From Candidatus Gemmiger avistercoris (GTDB lineage Bacteria; Bacillota; Clostridia; Oscillospirales; Ruminococcaceae): a DNA stretch of 49,170 bases. This document shows positions 32,004 through 40,849 of this stretch, one piece after another; the first letter of the stretch is position 1, and each line of letters opens with the position of its first letter. Under the pieces are notes generated by a model that was given only the letters and a program-made list of their open reading frames with translations, ran no database searches and had not been told where the DNA came from. A program made the translations under genes and the position numbers. The stretch is taken from the NCBI GenBank assembly GCA_019116705.1, contig DXBF01000063.1, positions 1 to 49,170 of the forward strand, given 5' to 3'.

Positions 32004-32708
32004 ATGCATCGCGGTCTGGATCTGGCGCGTCCCCGGCGGCGCTGGCGCCGGCTGCTGGCGCTGCCGCTGCTGCTTGCGCTGTGGCTGGCCCTGCCCCGGC
32101 TGGCGGCCGCCGCCCCCGCCGGACTGGCCCGCATGCAGGGCGCGCTGGGGGATCTGCTGCTCCCCCGCTATACTGCGGAGCTGGCGGATTTGCGGCAGCA
32201 GAACGCCGCGCTGCATGAGCAGCTGGCCCGTTCCGCCGACGCCCTGGCCGAAAACGAGGCCCTGCGCAGTCTGGTGGGCGCAGGCCTTCCCGCGGGGCGC
32301 TGGCAGCCCGCGCGGGTGGTAGCCCGCCGGGGCGGCGCCCTCACGCTGGCCTGCACCGCCGGGGCCGGCGCTCCCCTGCTGGACCCCCAGGGGCGCTATG
32401 CCGGACGGGTGGTGCGCTGCTACGGCAACGATACCTGTCTGGCGGCGCTGGCGGGGACGGAGGAGGACCCCTGCGCCGGGCTGGCCGGGGCTTTTGCCGG
32501 ACTGCTGGACCGCAGCGGCGGCTGGCGGCTGACCGGGCTGCCCGCGGACTGCGGCCTGGCCGCCGGGACGGCGGTCACCACACCGGGCGGCTACTGGCTG
32601 GGCACGCTGGCCGAAGCGCCCCGGGCCGACGGCAGCGGCCTGACCGCCGAAGCCCGCCTGACGGACACAGCCGATTTGGGCAGTACGATCTTTTTTGTAA
32701 AATATTGA
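32004..32708 (+). CDS. mreC: MreC-like rod-shape protein
   Basis: A 234-residue membrane protein. An Arg-rich start precedes one helix (about 15-37), a coiled coil (AELADLRQQNAALHEQLARS and onward to about residue 90), then the two small beta domains typical of MreC, with QPARVVARRGG at the entry. It is shorter and more Ala-rich than usual. MreC scaffolds the elongation machinery and binds class B PBPs, and a PBP gene lies 58 nt downstream. No mreB or mreD adjoins it. The ATG follows a near-perfect GGAGGTGA. Confidence 0.75.
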   Translation: MHRGLDLARPRRRWRRLLALPLLLALWLALPRLAAAAPAGLARMQGALGDLLLPRYTAELADLRQQNAALHEQLARSADALAENEALRSLVGAGLPAGRWQPARVVARRGGALTLACTAGAGAPLLDPQGRYAGRVVRCYGNDTCLAALAGTEEDPCAGLAGAFAGLLDRSGGWRLTGLPADCGLAAGTAVTTPGGYWLGTLAEAPRADGSGLTAEARLTDTADLGSTIFFVKY

Positions 32709-32737
32709 TTGCTATTTCGACAGGAATCGCCTATACT
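32709..32737 (+). promoter_or_regulatory. Promoter of the class B PBP gene
   Basis: TTGCTA (32709-32714), 17 nt, TATACT (32732-32737), directly after the mreC-like stop codon. Confidence 0.55.
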
Positions 32738-32766
32738 AGAATCATGGAGAAAGGAGGTGGCCTGCC

Positions 32767-34557
32767 ATGGCCAGACGCAGCGGGGAGCCGCCGCGCCGCC
32801 AGGGGCGCATCATGGCGCTGCTGGTGGTGTGCTGTGTGGTGTTTGTGCTCTTTTTCGGGCGGCTTGCCTGGATGCAGTTCGTCATGGCGGACCACTATGC
32901 CGAGAAAGCGGCCCAGGCCAGTTCGGCCAGCTACACCGTGGAACAGCACGCGGCGCGCGGGGCCATCACCGACCGCAGCGGGACCGTGCTGGCGCGGGAC
33001 ACCACCGTATATGACCTTTACCTGCGGGTCCCGGCGCCACCGGGCACCCGGATGCAGGAGACCGTACAGACCCTTGAAGAACTGACGGGCGGCAAGGATG
33101 TGGAAACACAACTTGCCGCCTTTTGTTCTGCCGTTTCGGCCGGGGAACTGCTGGTACAGAAGGAGATCGGCAGCGAGACCATCGCCGCCCTCTACCGGGC
33201 CGGACTGGTACAGAGCGGCGCGGTACGGCTGGACGCCCGCGGGGAACGCATCTGGCCCAACGGCACGCTGCTGCCCCATGCGCTGGGCTTTACCGGGCCG
33301 GTGACCGCCGAACAGTGGCCCGACGTGCAGGCCCGGGGCCTTCCGATGGACAGCATCCTGGGCCAGAGCGGGCTGGAAAAGGCCTATGACAGCCTGCTGC
33401 GCGGGCAGGACGGGCGCCTGCTGGTCAACGCCGGGCTGGACGGCGCGGTACGCCAGACCTACCAGCTGACCCCCGTGCAGCCCGGTTCCACGCTGGTACT
33501 GACGCTGGACGCCGGGCTGCAGGCCACCCTGCAGCGGGCGCTGCAAAGCCAGATCCAGACCCTGCAGGCCACTGCCGCAGCGGGCGCAGGGCGGGAGGCA
33601 TGCGCCGGGGCCGCCGTGGTGGTGGACGTAAGGACCGGCGGCATCCTGGCCGCCGCCAACTGGCCCGGTTACGACCTGAACGGCTACCGGGCGGATTACG
33701 CCGCACTGGCCGCCGACCCCGCCGCACCGCTGCTGGACCGCGCTTTTCAGGGGCTGTACGCACCGGGGTCCGCCTTCAAGCCTGCGGTAGCCGCCGCCGC
33801 GCTGGCTGCCGGCATCGACCCCGACGACACCGTGAACTGCACCGGGCGTTACCTGTATTACAGCGGCTACCAGCCGCGCTGCCTGCAGGACCGCCACGCC
33901 GGACCGGTGGATCTGCGCACGGCGCTGCAGTACAGCTGCAACATCTTTTTCTACGATACCGGCCGCCGCCTGGGCGTGGATGTTTTCAGCGCCATGGCCC
34001 GTCAGCTGGGACTGGCCGGCCCCACCGGCGTGGAGACCGGCGAAGCTTCCGGGCGGCTGACCTGGTCCAGCGACAGCAATTACCAGTCCGGCCTGACGCT
34101 GATGGCCGCCATCGGCCAGGGCAACACGGCGGTGACCCCGGCGCAGCTGGCCGTCTATGCCGCCACGCTGGCTACCGGCGGGCAGCGCCCCACCCTGCAT
34201 TTTGCCAGCCATGCCGCCGACCCGGCCACCGGGCAGACCGCGTGGCAGTACGCGCCGCAGTTTACGGCGGTAGCGGGCGGCGAGAGCGTATTCGGGCCCA
34301 TCCGCGACGGTATGGTGCGCATGGCCCGGAGCACCCGCGTGCTGCGGGAAGCCCCGGTGCCGTGCGCCGCCAAAACCGGCAGCCCCCAGCGCGCCGAACA
34401 GATGCCCGGCGGCGGTTACTATACCAACTCGGTGCTGATCGGCTACGCCCCCGCCGACGACCCGCAGATCGCCGTATCGGTGGTGCTGGAATACGGCGGA
34501 GGCGGCGCCAACGCCGCCCCCATTCTGCGCGCGGTGCTGGACGCCTGCTTCGGTTGA
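32767..34557 (+). CDS. mrdA: Class B penicillin-binding protein (PBP2/SpoVD type)
   Basis: A 596-residue peptidoglycan transpeptidase. A membrane anchor (about 15-38) precedes the pedestal domain with RGAITDRSGTVLARD (about 64-78). The transpeptidase domain has all three active-site motifs: SxxK in APGSAFKP (Ser335, Lys338), SxN in QYSCNIFF (Ser390, Asn392), and KTG in CAAKTGSPQ (near 538). By position next to the mreC-like gene it is the elongation-type PBP. The loop between SxxK and SxN carries two Cys (VNCTG and PRCLQD), which may form a disulfide outside. The ATG follows AAAGGAGGTGG. Confidence 0.93.
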   Translation: MARRSGEPPRRQGRIMALLVVCCVVFVLFFGRLAWMQFVMADHYAEKAAQASSASYTVEQHAARGAITDRSGTVLARDTTVYDLYLRVPAPPGTRMQETVQTLEELTGGKDVETQLAAFCSAVSAGELLVQKEIGSETIAALYRAGLVQSGAVRLDARGERIWPNGTLLPHALGFTGPVTAEQWPDVQARGLPMDSILGQSGLEKAYDSLLRGQDGRLLVNAGLDGAVRQTYQLTPVQPGSTLVLTLDAGLQATLQRALQSQIQTLQATAAAGAGREACAGAAVVVDVRTGGILAAANWPGYDLNGYRADYAALAADPAAPLLDRAFQGLYAPGSAFKPAVAAAALAAGIDPDDTVNCTGRYLYYSGYQPRCLQDRHAGPVDLRTALQYSCNIFFYDTGRRLGVDVFSAMARQLGLAGPTGVETGEASGRLTWSSDSNYQSGLTLMAAIGQGNTAVTPAQLAVYAATLATGGQRPTLHFASHAADPATGQTAWQYAPQFTAVAGGESVFGPIRDGMVRMARSTRVLREAPVPCAAKTGSPQRAEQMPGGGYYTNSVLIGYAPADDPQIAVSVVLEYGGGGANAAPILRAVLDACFG

Positions 34558-34633
34558 AGCCCCCTTCGTTGATGAACGGAATTTACACAAGGGTCTAGAC
34601 AGTATGTTGTTAAAACGTTCAAAAATGCGTCCG

Positions 34634-34650
34634 CTTTTTCTGTGAAAAAG
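34634..34650. repeat. Perfect inverted repeat CTTTTTC-TGT-GAAAAAG
   Basis: A 7-bp AT-rich palindrome with a 3-nt centre lies just upstream of the minD -35. It could be a regulator site or a weak terminator of the PBP transcript. Confidence 0.35.
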
Positions 34651-34654
34651 TCAG

Positions 34655-34683
34655 TTGCCGCCTTGTGCAAAGTGTGTTACAAT
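34655..34683 (+). promoter_or_regulatory. Promoter of the minD-mgsA pair
   Basis: TTGCCG (34655-34660), 17 nt, TACAAT (34678-34683) preceded by TGT. The leader to the TTG start is about 48 nt. Confidence 0.65.
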
Positions 34684-34737
34684 ACAAATGAGATAGTGTC
34701 GCGGTGCTGTGCGGCCGCAATTACAGGAGGCTCGCCC

Positions 34738-35478
34738 TTGAACGCGCAATGTTGTATGATCTGTTCCGGCAAAGGGGGGACCGGCAAGAGCACGGTTTCC
34801 GTTCTGCTGGGCGCCGGCCTTGCGCGGCTGGGGCGCAAAGTACTGTTGATCGAATTGGACTCCGGCCTGCGGAGCGTGGATATCATCGCAGGCGTCTACG
34901 GGCGCACTGTGTACGATATTGAAGACGTTCTGTGCGGGCGGTGCGAGGGCAGCAAGGCCATCGTCCCCAGCCCGCTGTACCCCGGGCTTTCTGTCATCAG
35001 CGCCCCCTATGAAGGCGGGGATGTGGAAGCCGCCCCGCTGGGGCGGCTGCTGGCGGCGATGCGCCCGTATTTTGATTTTATCCTGCTGGACACCGCCGCC
35101 GGGATGGGCGCGCCGTTTGCTGCGGCTGCCACGGTGGCCGACACCGCCCTGATCGTGCTGACTCCGGACCCGGTGGCCCTGCGTGACGGGCGCATCGTAG
35201 CCGACCGCCTGCTGCGCGGCGGGCGTCCCCAGAGCGCCGTTCGGCTTGTGATGAACCGCATCACGCGGGAGAGTTTCGGCAAACGGGCCGCCGTTTTTGA
35301 TCTGGACGAATGCATCGACACCGTCGGTGCCCAGCTGCTGGCCGTGATCCCCGAAAGCCGGGAATTGCAGCAGGCCGGGGCGCAGGGTACCGTTCCGCCG
35401 GCCCATGACCCGGCTGTGACCGCCGGGCAGGCTATGGCCCGGCGGCTGTGTGGGCAGCGTGTTCCGCTTACCTTGTAA
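34738..35478 (+). CDS. minD: MinD-like ParA-family ATPase, TTG start
   Basis: A 246-residue P-loop ATPase. The deviant Walker A is CSGKGGTGKSTVSV at about residues 9-22, followed by IELDSGLRSVDIIAGV (switch region as in MinD) and FILLDTAAGMGAPF, where MinD normally has D-x-P-A-G. MinD recruits the division inhibitor MinC to the membrane, but no minC or minE is adjacent, and the C-terminus (RRLCGQRVPLTL) is not an obvious membrane-targeting helix. Function may therefore differ from canonical Min. The start is TTG at 34738 with AGGAGG 7 nt upstream. It is cotranscribed with mgsA. Confidence 0.85.
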   Translation: MNAQCCMICSGKGGTGKSTVSVLLGAGLARLGRKVLLIELDSGLRSVDIIAGVYGRTVYDIEDVLCGRCEGSKAIVPSPLYPGLSVISAPYEGGDVEAAPLGRLLAAMRPYFDFILLDTAAGMGAPFAAAATVADTALIVLTPDPVALRDGRIVADRLLRGGRPQSAVRLVMNRITRESFGKRAAVFDLDECIDTVGAQLLAVIPESRELQQAGAQGTVPPAHDPAVTAGQAMARRLCGQRVPLTL

Positions 35479-35503
35479 CGCTTGAGAAGGATGGTGTAGC
35501 ATT

Positions 35504-35914
35504 ATGATAATCGCCCTGGTGGCTCACGACGCCAAAAAGGAGCTGATGGTACAGTTTTGCACCGCCTATCGGCATATCCTGTCGCAGCACAGGCTGATCG
35601 CAACAGGTACGACGGGACGCCTTGTGGAAGAAAACGCCGGCCTTGCGGTGCAGAAGTTCCTGCCCGGCGGCCACGGCGGCGACCAGCAGATCATGGCCCG
35701 CATTGCCTGCGATGAAGTGGACATGCTGCTGTTTTTCCGGGACCCCATCACCGCCAAACCCGGCGAACCCAACGAGATGAATCTGCTGCGCATCTGTGAC
35801 GTACATAACATTCCGGTGGCCACCAACATCGCCACCGCGGAGGTGCTGATCCACGGCCTGGAACACGGCGACCTGGACTGGCGCACCATCCTCAACCCCC
35901 AGCACGGCGTGTGA
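35504..35914 (+). CDS. mgsA: Methylglyoxal synthase
   Basis: A 136-residue cytosolic enzyme that converts dihydroxyacetone phosphate to methylglyoxal and phosphate, a bypass of lower glycolysis. The phosphate loop is [18 protein letters not shown] carries one active-site Asp, and [10 protein letters not shown] contains the catalytic Asp. Length and sequence are canonical. In many Clostridia mgsA ends the mre-min cluster, which supports reading this locus as a reduced version of it. The ATG follows AAGGATGG, 25 nt after the minD-like stop. Confidence 0.96.
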   Translation: MIIALVAHDAKKELMVQFCTAYRHILSQHRLIATGTTGRLVEENAGLAVQKFLPGGHGGDQQIMARIACDEVDMLLFFRDPITAKPGEPNEMNLLRICDVHNIPVATNIATAEVLIHGLEHGDLDWRTILNPQHGV

Positions 35915-35941
35915 ACGCCCTGCCAACATGCTCCCAAATGA

Positions 35942-35980
35942 ACAGCCCCTGCCCGCGCGGAATGCGCAGGCAGGGGCTGT
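35942..35980. terminator. Convergent stem-loop after mgsA
   Basis: A perfect 12-bp stem, 35942-35953 with 35969-35980, between convergent genes. No clear U tract on either strand, so termination would rely on the stem alone. Confidence 0.5.
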
Positions 35981-36011
35981 GGTGTTGTATAGGGCTGTGG
36001 GGCGGTTTGGG

Positions 36012-36749
36012 TCAGGGTGCGGCCGGGGCGGCAGCGTCGTCCCGCTGCCACAGCAGTTCGGCTCCTTCGGGCAGGGTCCGGCTGCCGGAATCTTCCCACG
36101 GCTCAAACTGACTGTACGGTAGATAGTAGACAGCCGTCAGGCGGTCCAGCGCCGCCTGCCCGTCTATGGCCGCCGTGTATAGAGGCACCTCATAGGGGGC
36201 ACCCGGCCCGTGACCCTCCCACTGGGTATGCGCCCAGGAATCCCACAGGGACCGGCACACCGAAAAGACCAGCGCCGGCCCTTCTTCTGTTTCCGCCATT
36301 CCGACCCAGTACATGGTGGCGTACTCGGCCGGGTCCAGATGCAGCACGATGCCTTCCCCCTGGATCCGCCAGCTTTCTGAGAGCGTTTCATATTCCACAC
36401 CCAGGATCGCATCCGCGTCATAGTCACGGAAGTTTCCCTTGGCGTAGGCATACAACCCCAGCCCCGCGCAGCCGACCGCCGCGGTAACAGCGGCTGCCGC
36501 CAGCGCGGTCAAGACCCTTTTCTTTCTATGGGTACGCCGGACCCGCCGCAGCGCGGCGGCCTGTTCCTGGGCCTTGGCAGATTCCAGTTCTTTTTCCTCC
36601 GGGGCGATCCCCTGCATTTTTTCCCAAAGGGCGCGGCAGTCCGCACATTCTTCCAGATGTTCCTTCACGGCGGCGGCGGTGTCCGGCTCGCACACCTGGT
36701 CCTTATACAGCGGCAGCAGGTCCCGCACCAGATAGCAGGGCAGTTTCAT
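36012..36749 (-). CDS. Zinc-finger anti-sigma factor (second pair)
   Basis: A 245-residue membrane-bound regulator. The N-terminal ZAS zinc motif, HLEECADC (H-x3-C-x2-C, near residue 31), binds the partner sigma factor. A charged Lys/Arg region precedes one membrane helix (about 80-103), and an outer domain of ~140 residues presumably senses the signal. It overlaps the sigma gene by 4 nt (ATGA), so translation is coupled. The outer domain is not a family I can name; it is rich in aromatic residues (SWRIQGEGIVLHL and SWAHTQWEG). Confidence 0.88.
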   Translation of the reverse strand: MKLPCYLVRDLLPLYKDQVCEPDTAAAVKEHLEECADCRALWEKMQGIAPEEKELESAKAQEQAAALRRVRRTHRKKRVLTALAAAAVTAAVGCAGLGLYAYAKGNFRDYDADAILGVEYETLSESWRIQGEGIVLHLDPAEYATMYWVGMAETEEGPALVFSVCRSLWDSWAHTQWEGHGPGAPYEVPLYTAAIDGQAALDRLTAVYYLPYSQFEPWEDSGSRTLPEGAELLWQRDDAAAPAAP

Positions 36750-37234
36750 GGCAAAGCCTCCTTTAGTTTCGCACGGGCCCGGTAGTAGGTCACCCGGGCC
36801 CAGCTTTCGGTCTTTTCGTGCAGCGCGCCGATCTCGGCAAAGGTCAGTTCGCCGTAGACCCGCAGCCAGAACACCTCCCGGTAGGGTTCCGGCAGGGCGT
36901 GCAGCGCCCGGTGCAGGGTCAGCGCCCCCTGGCGCTGTTCCAGCTTTTCCCCGGGCAGCGGGTCGCGGTCGGGCGGGTCGGGCGGCGTTTCCGGCAGCGG
37001 GGCTTCCCGTTTATGGCGGCGGTAATGGTCCGCCAGCGCGTGCTTGGCGATGCTGCACAGCCACACATTCACCGGGCATTCCCCCTGGAAGCGGCCGATG
37101 CCGCGCAGGGCTTTATAAAATGTTTCCTGCGCCAGGTCGGCGGCCAGTTCGCTGTCATGGCACAGGGTCATCAGGTAGGCATAGACCGCTTTGTAATACC
37201 GGGCATAGACCTGTTCAAAGTCGTCTTTCCGCAC
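36746..37234 (-). CDS. ECF-family RNA polymerase sigma factor (second pair)
   Basis: A 162-residue sigma factor. Region 2 shows DLAQETFYKALRGIGRFQG with the 2.3/2.4 helices, and region 4 ends in FWLRVYGELTFAEIGALHEKTESWARVTYYRARAKL, the helix-turn-helix. A Pro/Asp-rich linker joins them. The ORF is open to 37264, but the GTG at 37234 follows AGGAGGG at 7 nt and gives the typical N-terminus RKDDFEQVYARYY. The upstream promoter has ECF form, so it probably activates its own operon. The regulon is unknown. Confidence 0.92.
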   Translation of the reverse strand: MRKDDFEQVYARYYKAVYAYLMTLCHDSELAADLAQETFYKALRGIGRFQGECPVNVWLCSIAKHALADHYRRHKREAPLPETPPDPPDRDPLPGEKLEQRQGALTLHRALHALPEPYREVFWLRVYGELTFAEIGALHEKTESWARVTYYRARAKLKEALP

Positions 37235-37280
37235 CGCCACGCCCTCCTTTCCCGCATTTTTCAACCGGCTGTACTCATAA

Positions 37281-37306
37281 GACGCAGAAAACCGCCGGAC
37301 GTTACA
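37281..37306 (-). promoter_or_regulatory. Autoregulated ECF promoter (second pair)
   Basis: On the minus strand TGTAAC (37301-37306) is followed after 16 nt by CGTCTT (core CGTC at 37281-37284). This is the classic ECF layout and lies about 45 nt upstream of the GTG start. Confidence 0.7.
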
Positions 37307-37326
37307 GCTTTTTCCTGTTTTTTCAC

Positions 37327-37359
37327 AAAAAAAGCGGAGCCCCGCAAGGCCCCGCCGCT
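37327..37359 (-). terminator. Terminator after the PNPOx-fold gene
   Basis: A GC-rich imperfect hairpin (outer GCGG/CCGC) is followed by seven U on the minus strand, shortly after the stop codon at 37371. Confidence 0.7.
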
Positions 37360-37370
37360 ATATCGGAAAC

Positions 37371-37781
37371 TCAGTAATTCATGATGTCCTTGACCGTCCC
37401 CGACATCGAGAACAGCTTGGCGGAAAGATGATCCAGGTAGACGATGCCCAGTTTGTTGCCGGTCTCCTCGTTGTACAGGTCTTCCAGCTGGGGCATGACC
37501 TTGAAGGCTGCCTCCTGCGCCTCGGGGGTGTTGTCAAAGTTGGCGGTGCCCTGCACGCGCAGCCACTCGCCGCGGTCGTTGGCGGCGCAGAGTTCCAGGT
37601 TGGTGTTGTCCAGCAGCTGTTTATAGGCCGCCTTGTGCTTGCCGATGGCCAGGCACAGGTGGCCGTTGTACCACATGGCGAACCCCAGCGGGCGCACCCG
37701 CGGCAGATAGCCGTCCACCGTTGCCAGATAGAAGGTGGGGTTTTCTTTCAGAAAATTCATGATCTCTTCATTCGGTTTCAT
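37371..37781 (-). CDS. Pyridoxamine 5'-phosphate oxidase-fold flavoprotein
   Basis: A 136-residue split-barrel protein. FYLATVDGYLPRVRPLGFAM (residues ~16-35) is the usual start of the PNPOx-like barrel, and GEWLRVQGTANF and GIVYLDHLSAKLFSM supply later strands. Members bind FMN or F420 and act as small reductases; some are oxidative-stress proteins. The substrate is unknown. It follows dapL by 20 nt and is probably cotranscribed, though a role in lysine synthesis is not implied. The ATG at 37781 follows AGGAGGG. Confidence 0.85.
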   Translation of the reverse strand: MKPNEEIMNFLKENPTFYLATVDGYLPRVRPLGFAMWYNGHLCLAIGKHKAAYKQLLDNTNLELCAANDRGEWLRVQGTANFDNTPEAQEAAFKVMPQLEDLYNEETGNKLGIVYLDHLSAKLFSMSGTVKDIMNY

Positions 37782-37801
37782 GGCGATCCCTCCTTTTGGG
37801 T

Positions 37802-38992
37802 TCACAGCTTTGCCAGCGCCGCCTTGATGCGCTCGGCCGCCTCACGGGTGCGCGCGGCATCGCCGAAGGCCGTCAGGCGGAAATATCCCTTGCCGCAGGG
37901 GCCGAAGCCCTCGCCGGGGGTGCCCACCACGCGGGCAGTGTCCAGCAGCCAGTCGAAGAACTCCCAGCTGCCCATGCCACCGGGGCAGCGCAGCCAGATA
38001 TAGGGGCTGTTCTTGCCGCCGCAGTACCACACGCCCGCCTCGTCCAGCGCCTGGGCGATCACGGCCGCGTTGCGGCGGTAGTAGTCCAGATTCTGCTGGA
38101 TCTCGGCCATGCCTTCCTCGGAAAAGACCGCCTCGGCGCCGCGCTGCACGATATAGGCCACGCCGTTGAATTTGGTGGTCTGGCGGCGCAGCCACATCTT
38201 GTTCAGGCTCTGGCCGCCGCGCACCAGCGCCTGCGGCACGATGGTATAACCGCAGCGGGTGCCGGTGAAACCTGCGATCTTGGAGAAGCTGCACACCTCG
38301 ATGGCCACTTCCCCGGCGCCCGGCACCTCGTAGATGCTGCGGGCCAGACCGGGCTGGGAAACAAAGCACTCATAGGCGGCGTCGTACAGAATCACGGCGT
38401 CCCGGGCCTTTGCCCACTCCACCCACGCCTGCAGCTGTTCCACCGTATAGGCCGCGCCGGTGGGGTTGTTGGGGCTGCAGATGTAGACGATGTCGGCGTC
38501 GGGGGCTTCCTGCGGCATGGGCAGGAAGCCGTTCTCCGCCGTGGCGGCCAGGTACAGGATCTTACGGCCCGCCATCACATTGTCGTCCACGTAGACGGGG
38601 TAGACCGGGTCGGGCACCAGCACGGTGTTGTCCGCGCTGAACAGGTCCAGCAGGTTGCCCAGATCGCTCTTGGCGCCGTCCGAGATGAAAATTTCCGACA
38701 GGGAAAGCGTCACGCCGCGTTCGGCATAGTATTTGCGGATGGCTTCCCGCAGGAACTCATACCCCTGTTCGCTGGGGATATAACCGTGGAAAGTCTCCTT
38801 GTGGCCCTGTTCTTCCACCGCCTTGCCCATGGCTTCCACCACCGACTTTGCCAGCGGCAGCGTCACGTCCCCGATGCCCAGCCGGATCAGGTCGGCGTCG
38901 GGATGGGCCTTCTGGTAATCGGCCACTTTGTGGGCGATGGTGCTGAAGAGATAACTCTCATTCAGTTCAGCATAATGCGGATTGATCTGCAT
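37802..38992 (-). CDS. dapL: LL-diaminopimelate aminotransferase
   Basis: A 396-residue PLP enzyme that converts tetrahydrodipicolinate directly to LL-DAP, bypassing acylated intermediates. The N-terminus INPHYAELNESYLFSTIA is typical of DapL. The PLP lysine is in SFSKIAGFTGTRCGY, and substrate-binding GIGDVTLPL and SPNNPTGA are intact. With dapF at 40850 it supplies meso-DAP for peptidoglycan and lysine. The ATG at 38992 follows GGGGG at 6 nt; an ATG five codons upstream has no better site. Confidence 0.96.
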   Translation of the reverse strand: MQINPHYAELNESYLFSTIAHKVADYQKAHPDADLIRLGIGDVTLPLAKSVVEAMGKAVEEQGHKETFHGYIPSEQGYEFLREAIRKYYAERGVTLSLSEIFISDGAKSDLGNLLDLFSADNTVLVPDPVYPVYVDDNVMAGRKILYLAATAENGFLPMPQEAPDADIVYICSPNNPTGAAYTVEQLQAWVEWAKARDAVILYDAAYECFVSQPGLARSIYEVPGAGEVAIEVCSFSKIAGFTGTRCGYTIVPQALVRGGQSLNKMWLRRQTTKFNGVAYIVQRGAEAVFSEEGMAEIQQNLDYYRRNAAVIAQALDEAGVWYCGGKNSPYIWLRCPGGMGSWEFFDWLLDTARVVGTPGEGFGPCGKGYFRLTAFGDAARTREAAERIKAALAKL

Positions 38993-39030
38993 AACGATCC
39001 CCCTCATATGTATACTTATCCATTACAGTA

Positions 39031-39059
39031 ATCGTACCACAATTTGACCGGCGGCGCAA
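39031..39059 (-). promoter_or_regulatory. dapL promoter
   Basis: TTGCGC (39054-39059), 17 nt, TACGAT (39031-39036), with TGG before the -10, on the minus strand. Confidence 0.65.
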
Positions 39060-39080
39060 GGGAAGATTCCGGCAGTGCGT

Positions 39081-40769
39081 TTATTCCCGCCCTTCTGCCT
39101 CCCAGGACTGGGCGCCGGCCACCGCCGCCTGCAGGTCGGCATAACTTTCATAGGACATCACCACATAGCGCTTGCTGCGGTCCTCGATCTCTTCGCCGTC
39201 CTCGTAGACCACGTCGGACCACCAGTACAGCTGCGTAAGGTTCATGCCGTTCAGTTCTTCCATGGTAGTCAGCAGGAACACCGGGCCTTCCGGCGGCTGG
39301 GCGTGGCTGGTCTTCTGCAGCCATTGATAGGGTTTCAGCGTATTGAAATCATTGCTGACCCACACTTCGATCTGGCCGTTCGACCACTCGGTAAGCACGT
39401 TGCCGTTCCAGAAAGAGGCATACCCCTGGGTGTAGCCCTCGCCCTCCAGCCAGCTGCAGACTTCGGCGAGGTGGGGGTTGGTGCGGTAACCGCTGGTGAA
39501 AAAGCGCATTCCTGACGAAACGCTGGTAGCCACGATACACACGCAGAAGGCCAGCGCCGCCGCCCTGCGGGCATGCGGGATGCGGAAGTGCTCTGTCTCC
39601 CCTTCCAGCTGCAGGACAAAAAATACCAGCGGCATGGGTGTGAGCCAGTAGGACGCGTTTGCCGAAAAGACATCTCCCGTCCAGGCAAAAACCACGCCCT
39701 GCACGATACAAACCGAAAAAAGCAGCAGCGGAGCCAAACGCTGGACCGGGTCCAGTTCTTTCCAGCGCCACAGCAGCCGGACCAGCGAAAATACAATGGC
39801 GCCCGCCGTGAGCAATCCAAACGCGCCAAGAATCCCCTGCAGGGAAAAGAGTTCCACTTCCCCTTGCAGGAAAGAATCCACCGGGTAGCCGAAGAGCGAC
39901 AAAAAATCCATCCACTTGTTGAGCAGCGTCTCCAGATTCATGCTTCCCCACAGGCGGTCGTTATAGTTGGAGTATTGATGGGTCGCCGTCAGGAAGACGC
40001 TGTTAAAAACGTAGGCGGCGCTTGCGACAATGAGGGAGAGCACTGCCATCACCAGCAGGCGCGACTCCCGCCGCGGGCGTTTTTCCGGCTCCAAATGCCA
40101 TTGCAGCCCCAGCGCCAGACAGGCCGTCAATGCCATCGGCACAAAGAATCCCATAAGGCCTTTCAGACCGTTCAATCCGGAAGCCCCCGTTACCAGAAGC
40201 AGAAACCCCCATTGCAGGATGCGGCAGCGCTTTCCTGCCGGGCGCAGCAGATGGAGCATACTCCCAAAGCCGAGCAGAAGCAGAATCATGTAGGGGAAAT
40301 AAAACCCGCCGAAGGGGCCGTACCACCAATACCAAAGGCCAAACGGGCACGCCAGCGCTGCCGCCCCCCAGGCGCCGCAGTTTTTCAGGCGCAGGCCATG
40401 GCCGACGTACAGGTAAGACAGGATCAGCAAAAGCAGCAGGAACGCCTGCCCCACCATGCGCGCCGCATACCAGTCCCCGGGGAACAGCGCCAGGCCCAGC
40501 CGGTAGACGAGTTGTTCGCAAAAAACGTTCAGTTCGGTAGAATACCACCACTGGGTGGACAGGACCCCGCCTTCCTGGTTGAGCAGTTCCGCCAGGACCA
40601 TATCGCTGGCCATATCGCTGTCGATATAGTTGCGGCCATACAGGCACAGCACCAGCATCGTAACACAATAGGCTGCCGCCAGCCAGACCCACGGGAACAG
40701 CCGGAAAAAGCGGTCGCTCCGCTTCTCCCCCGGGACTGCCAGCGCCGCCTTCAGTTTTCGTTGCAGCAT
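39081..40769 (-). CDS. GT-C-like polytopic membrane protein
   Basis: A 562-residue protein with about twelve membrane segments and a C-terminal soluble domain of ~120 residues. The first outer loop reads YIDSDMASDMVLAELLNQEG (near residue 47), with paired acidic residues as in GT-C enzymes that take sugars from polyprenyl phosphates. Unrecognised beyond that. It resembles in plan the large membrane proteins at 19258 and 21077. Lies between dapL and dapF with its own promoter, so its link to DAP genes is probably incidental. Composition is somewhat lower in GC than its neighbours. The start follows AAGGAAA. Confidence 0.75.
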   Translation of the reverse strand: MLQRKLKAALAVPGEKRSDRFFRLFPWVWLAAAYCVTMLVLCLYGRNYIDSDMASDMVLAELLNQEGGVLSTQWWYSTELNVFCEQLVYRLGLALFPGDWYAARMVGQAFLLLLLILSYLYVGHGLRLKNCGAWGAAALACPFGLWYWWYGPFGGFYFPYMILLLLGFGSMLHLLRPAGKRCRILQWGFLLLVTGASGLNGLKGLMGFFVPMALTACLALGLQWHLEPEKRPRRESRLLVMAVLSLIVASAAYVFNSVFLTATHQYSNYNDRLWGSMNLETLLNKWMDFLSLFGYPVDSFLQGEVELFSLQGILGAFGLLTAGAIVFSLVRLLWRWKELDPVQRLAPLLLFSVCIVQGVVFAWTGDVFSANASYWLTPMPLVFFVLQLEGETEHFRIPHARRAAALAFCVCIVATSVSSGMRFFTSGYRTNPHLAEVCSWLEGEGYTQGYASFWNGNVLTEWSNGQIEVWVSNDFNTLKPYQWLQKTSHAQPPEGPVFLLTTMEELNGMNLTQLYWWSDVVYEDGEEIEDRSKRYVVMSYESYADLQAAVAGAQSWEAEGRE

Positions 40770-40807
40770 GTCGGACTTTCCTTTCTTGCATTTCAAAATC
40801 TTGTTTC

Positions 40808-40836
40808 ATTATAGCAACCGCCCTATCTTCTGTAAA
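40808..40836 (-). promoter_or_regulatory. Promoter of the GT-C-like gene
   Basis: TTTACA (40831-40836), 17 nt, TATAAT (40808-40813) preceded by TGC, on the minus strand. Confidence 0.82.
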
Positions 40837-40849
40837 GGCGCAAGAGCGT

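Noticed and set aside
36017..36487. Plus-strand frame with Pro/Arg-rich product opposite the second anti-sigma gene
   Set aside because: Antisense to a well-supported zinc-finger anti-sigma gene coupled to its sigma factor.
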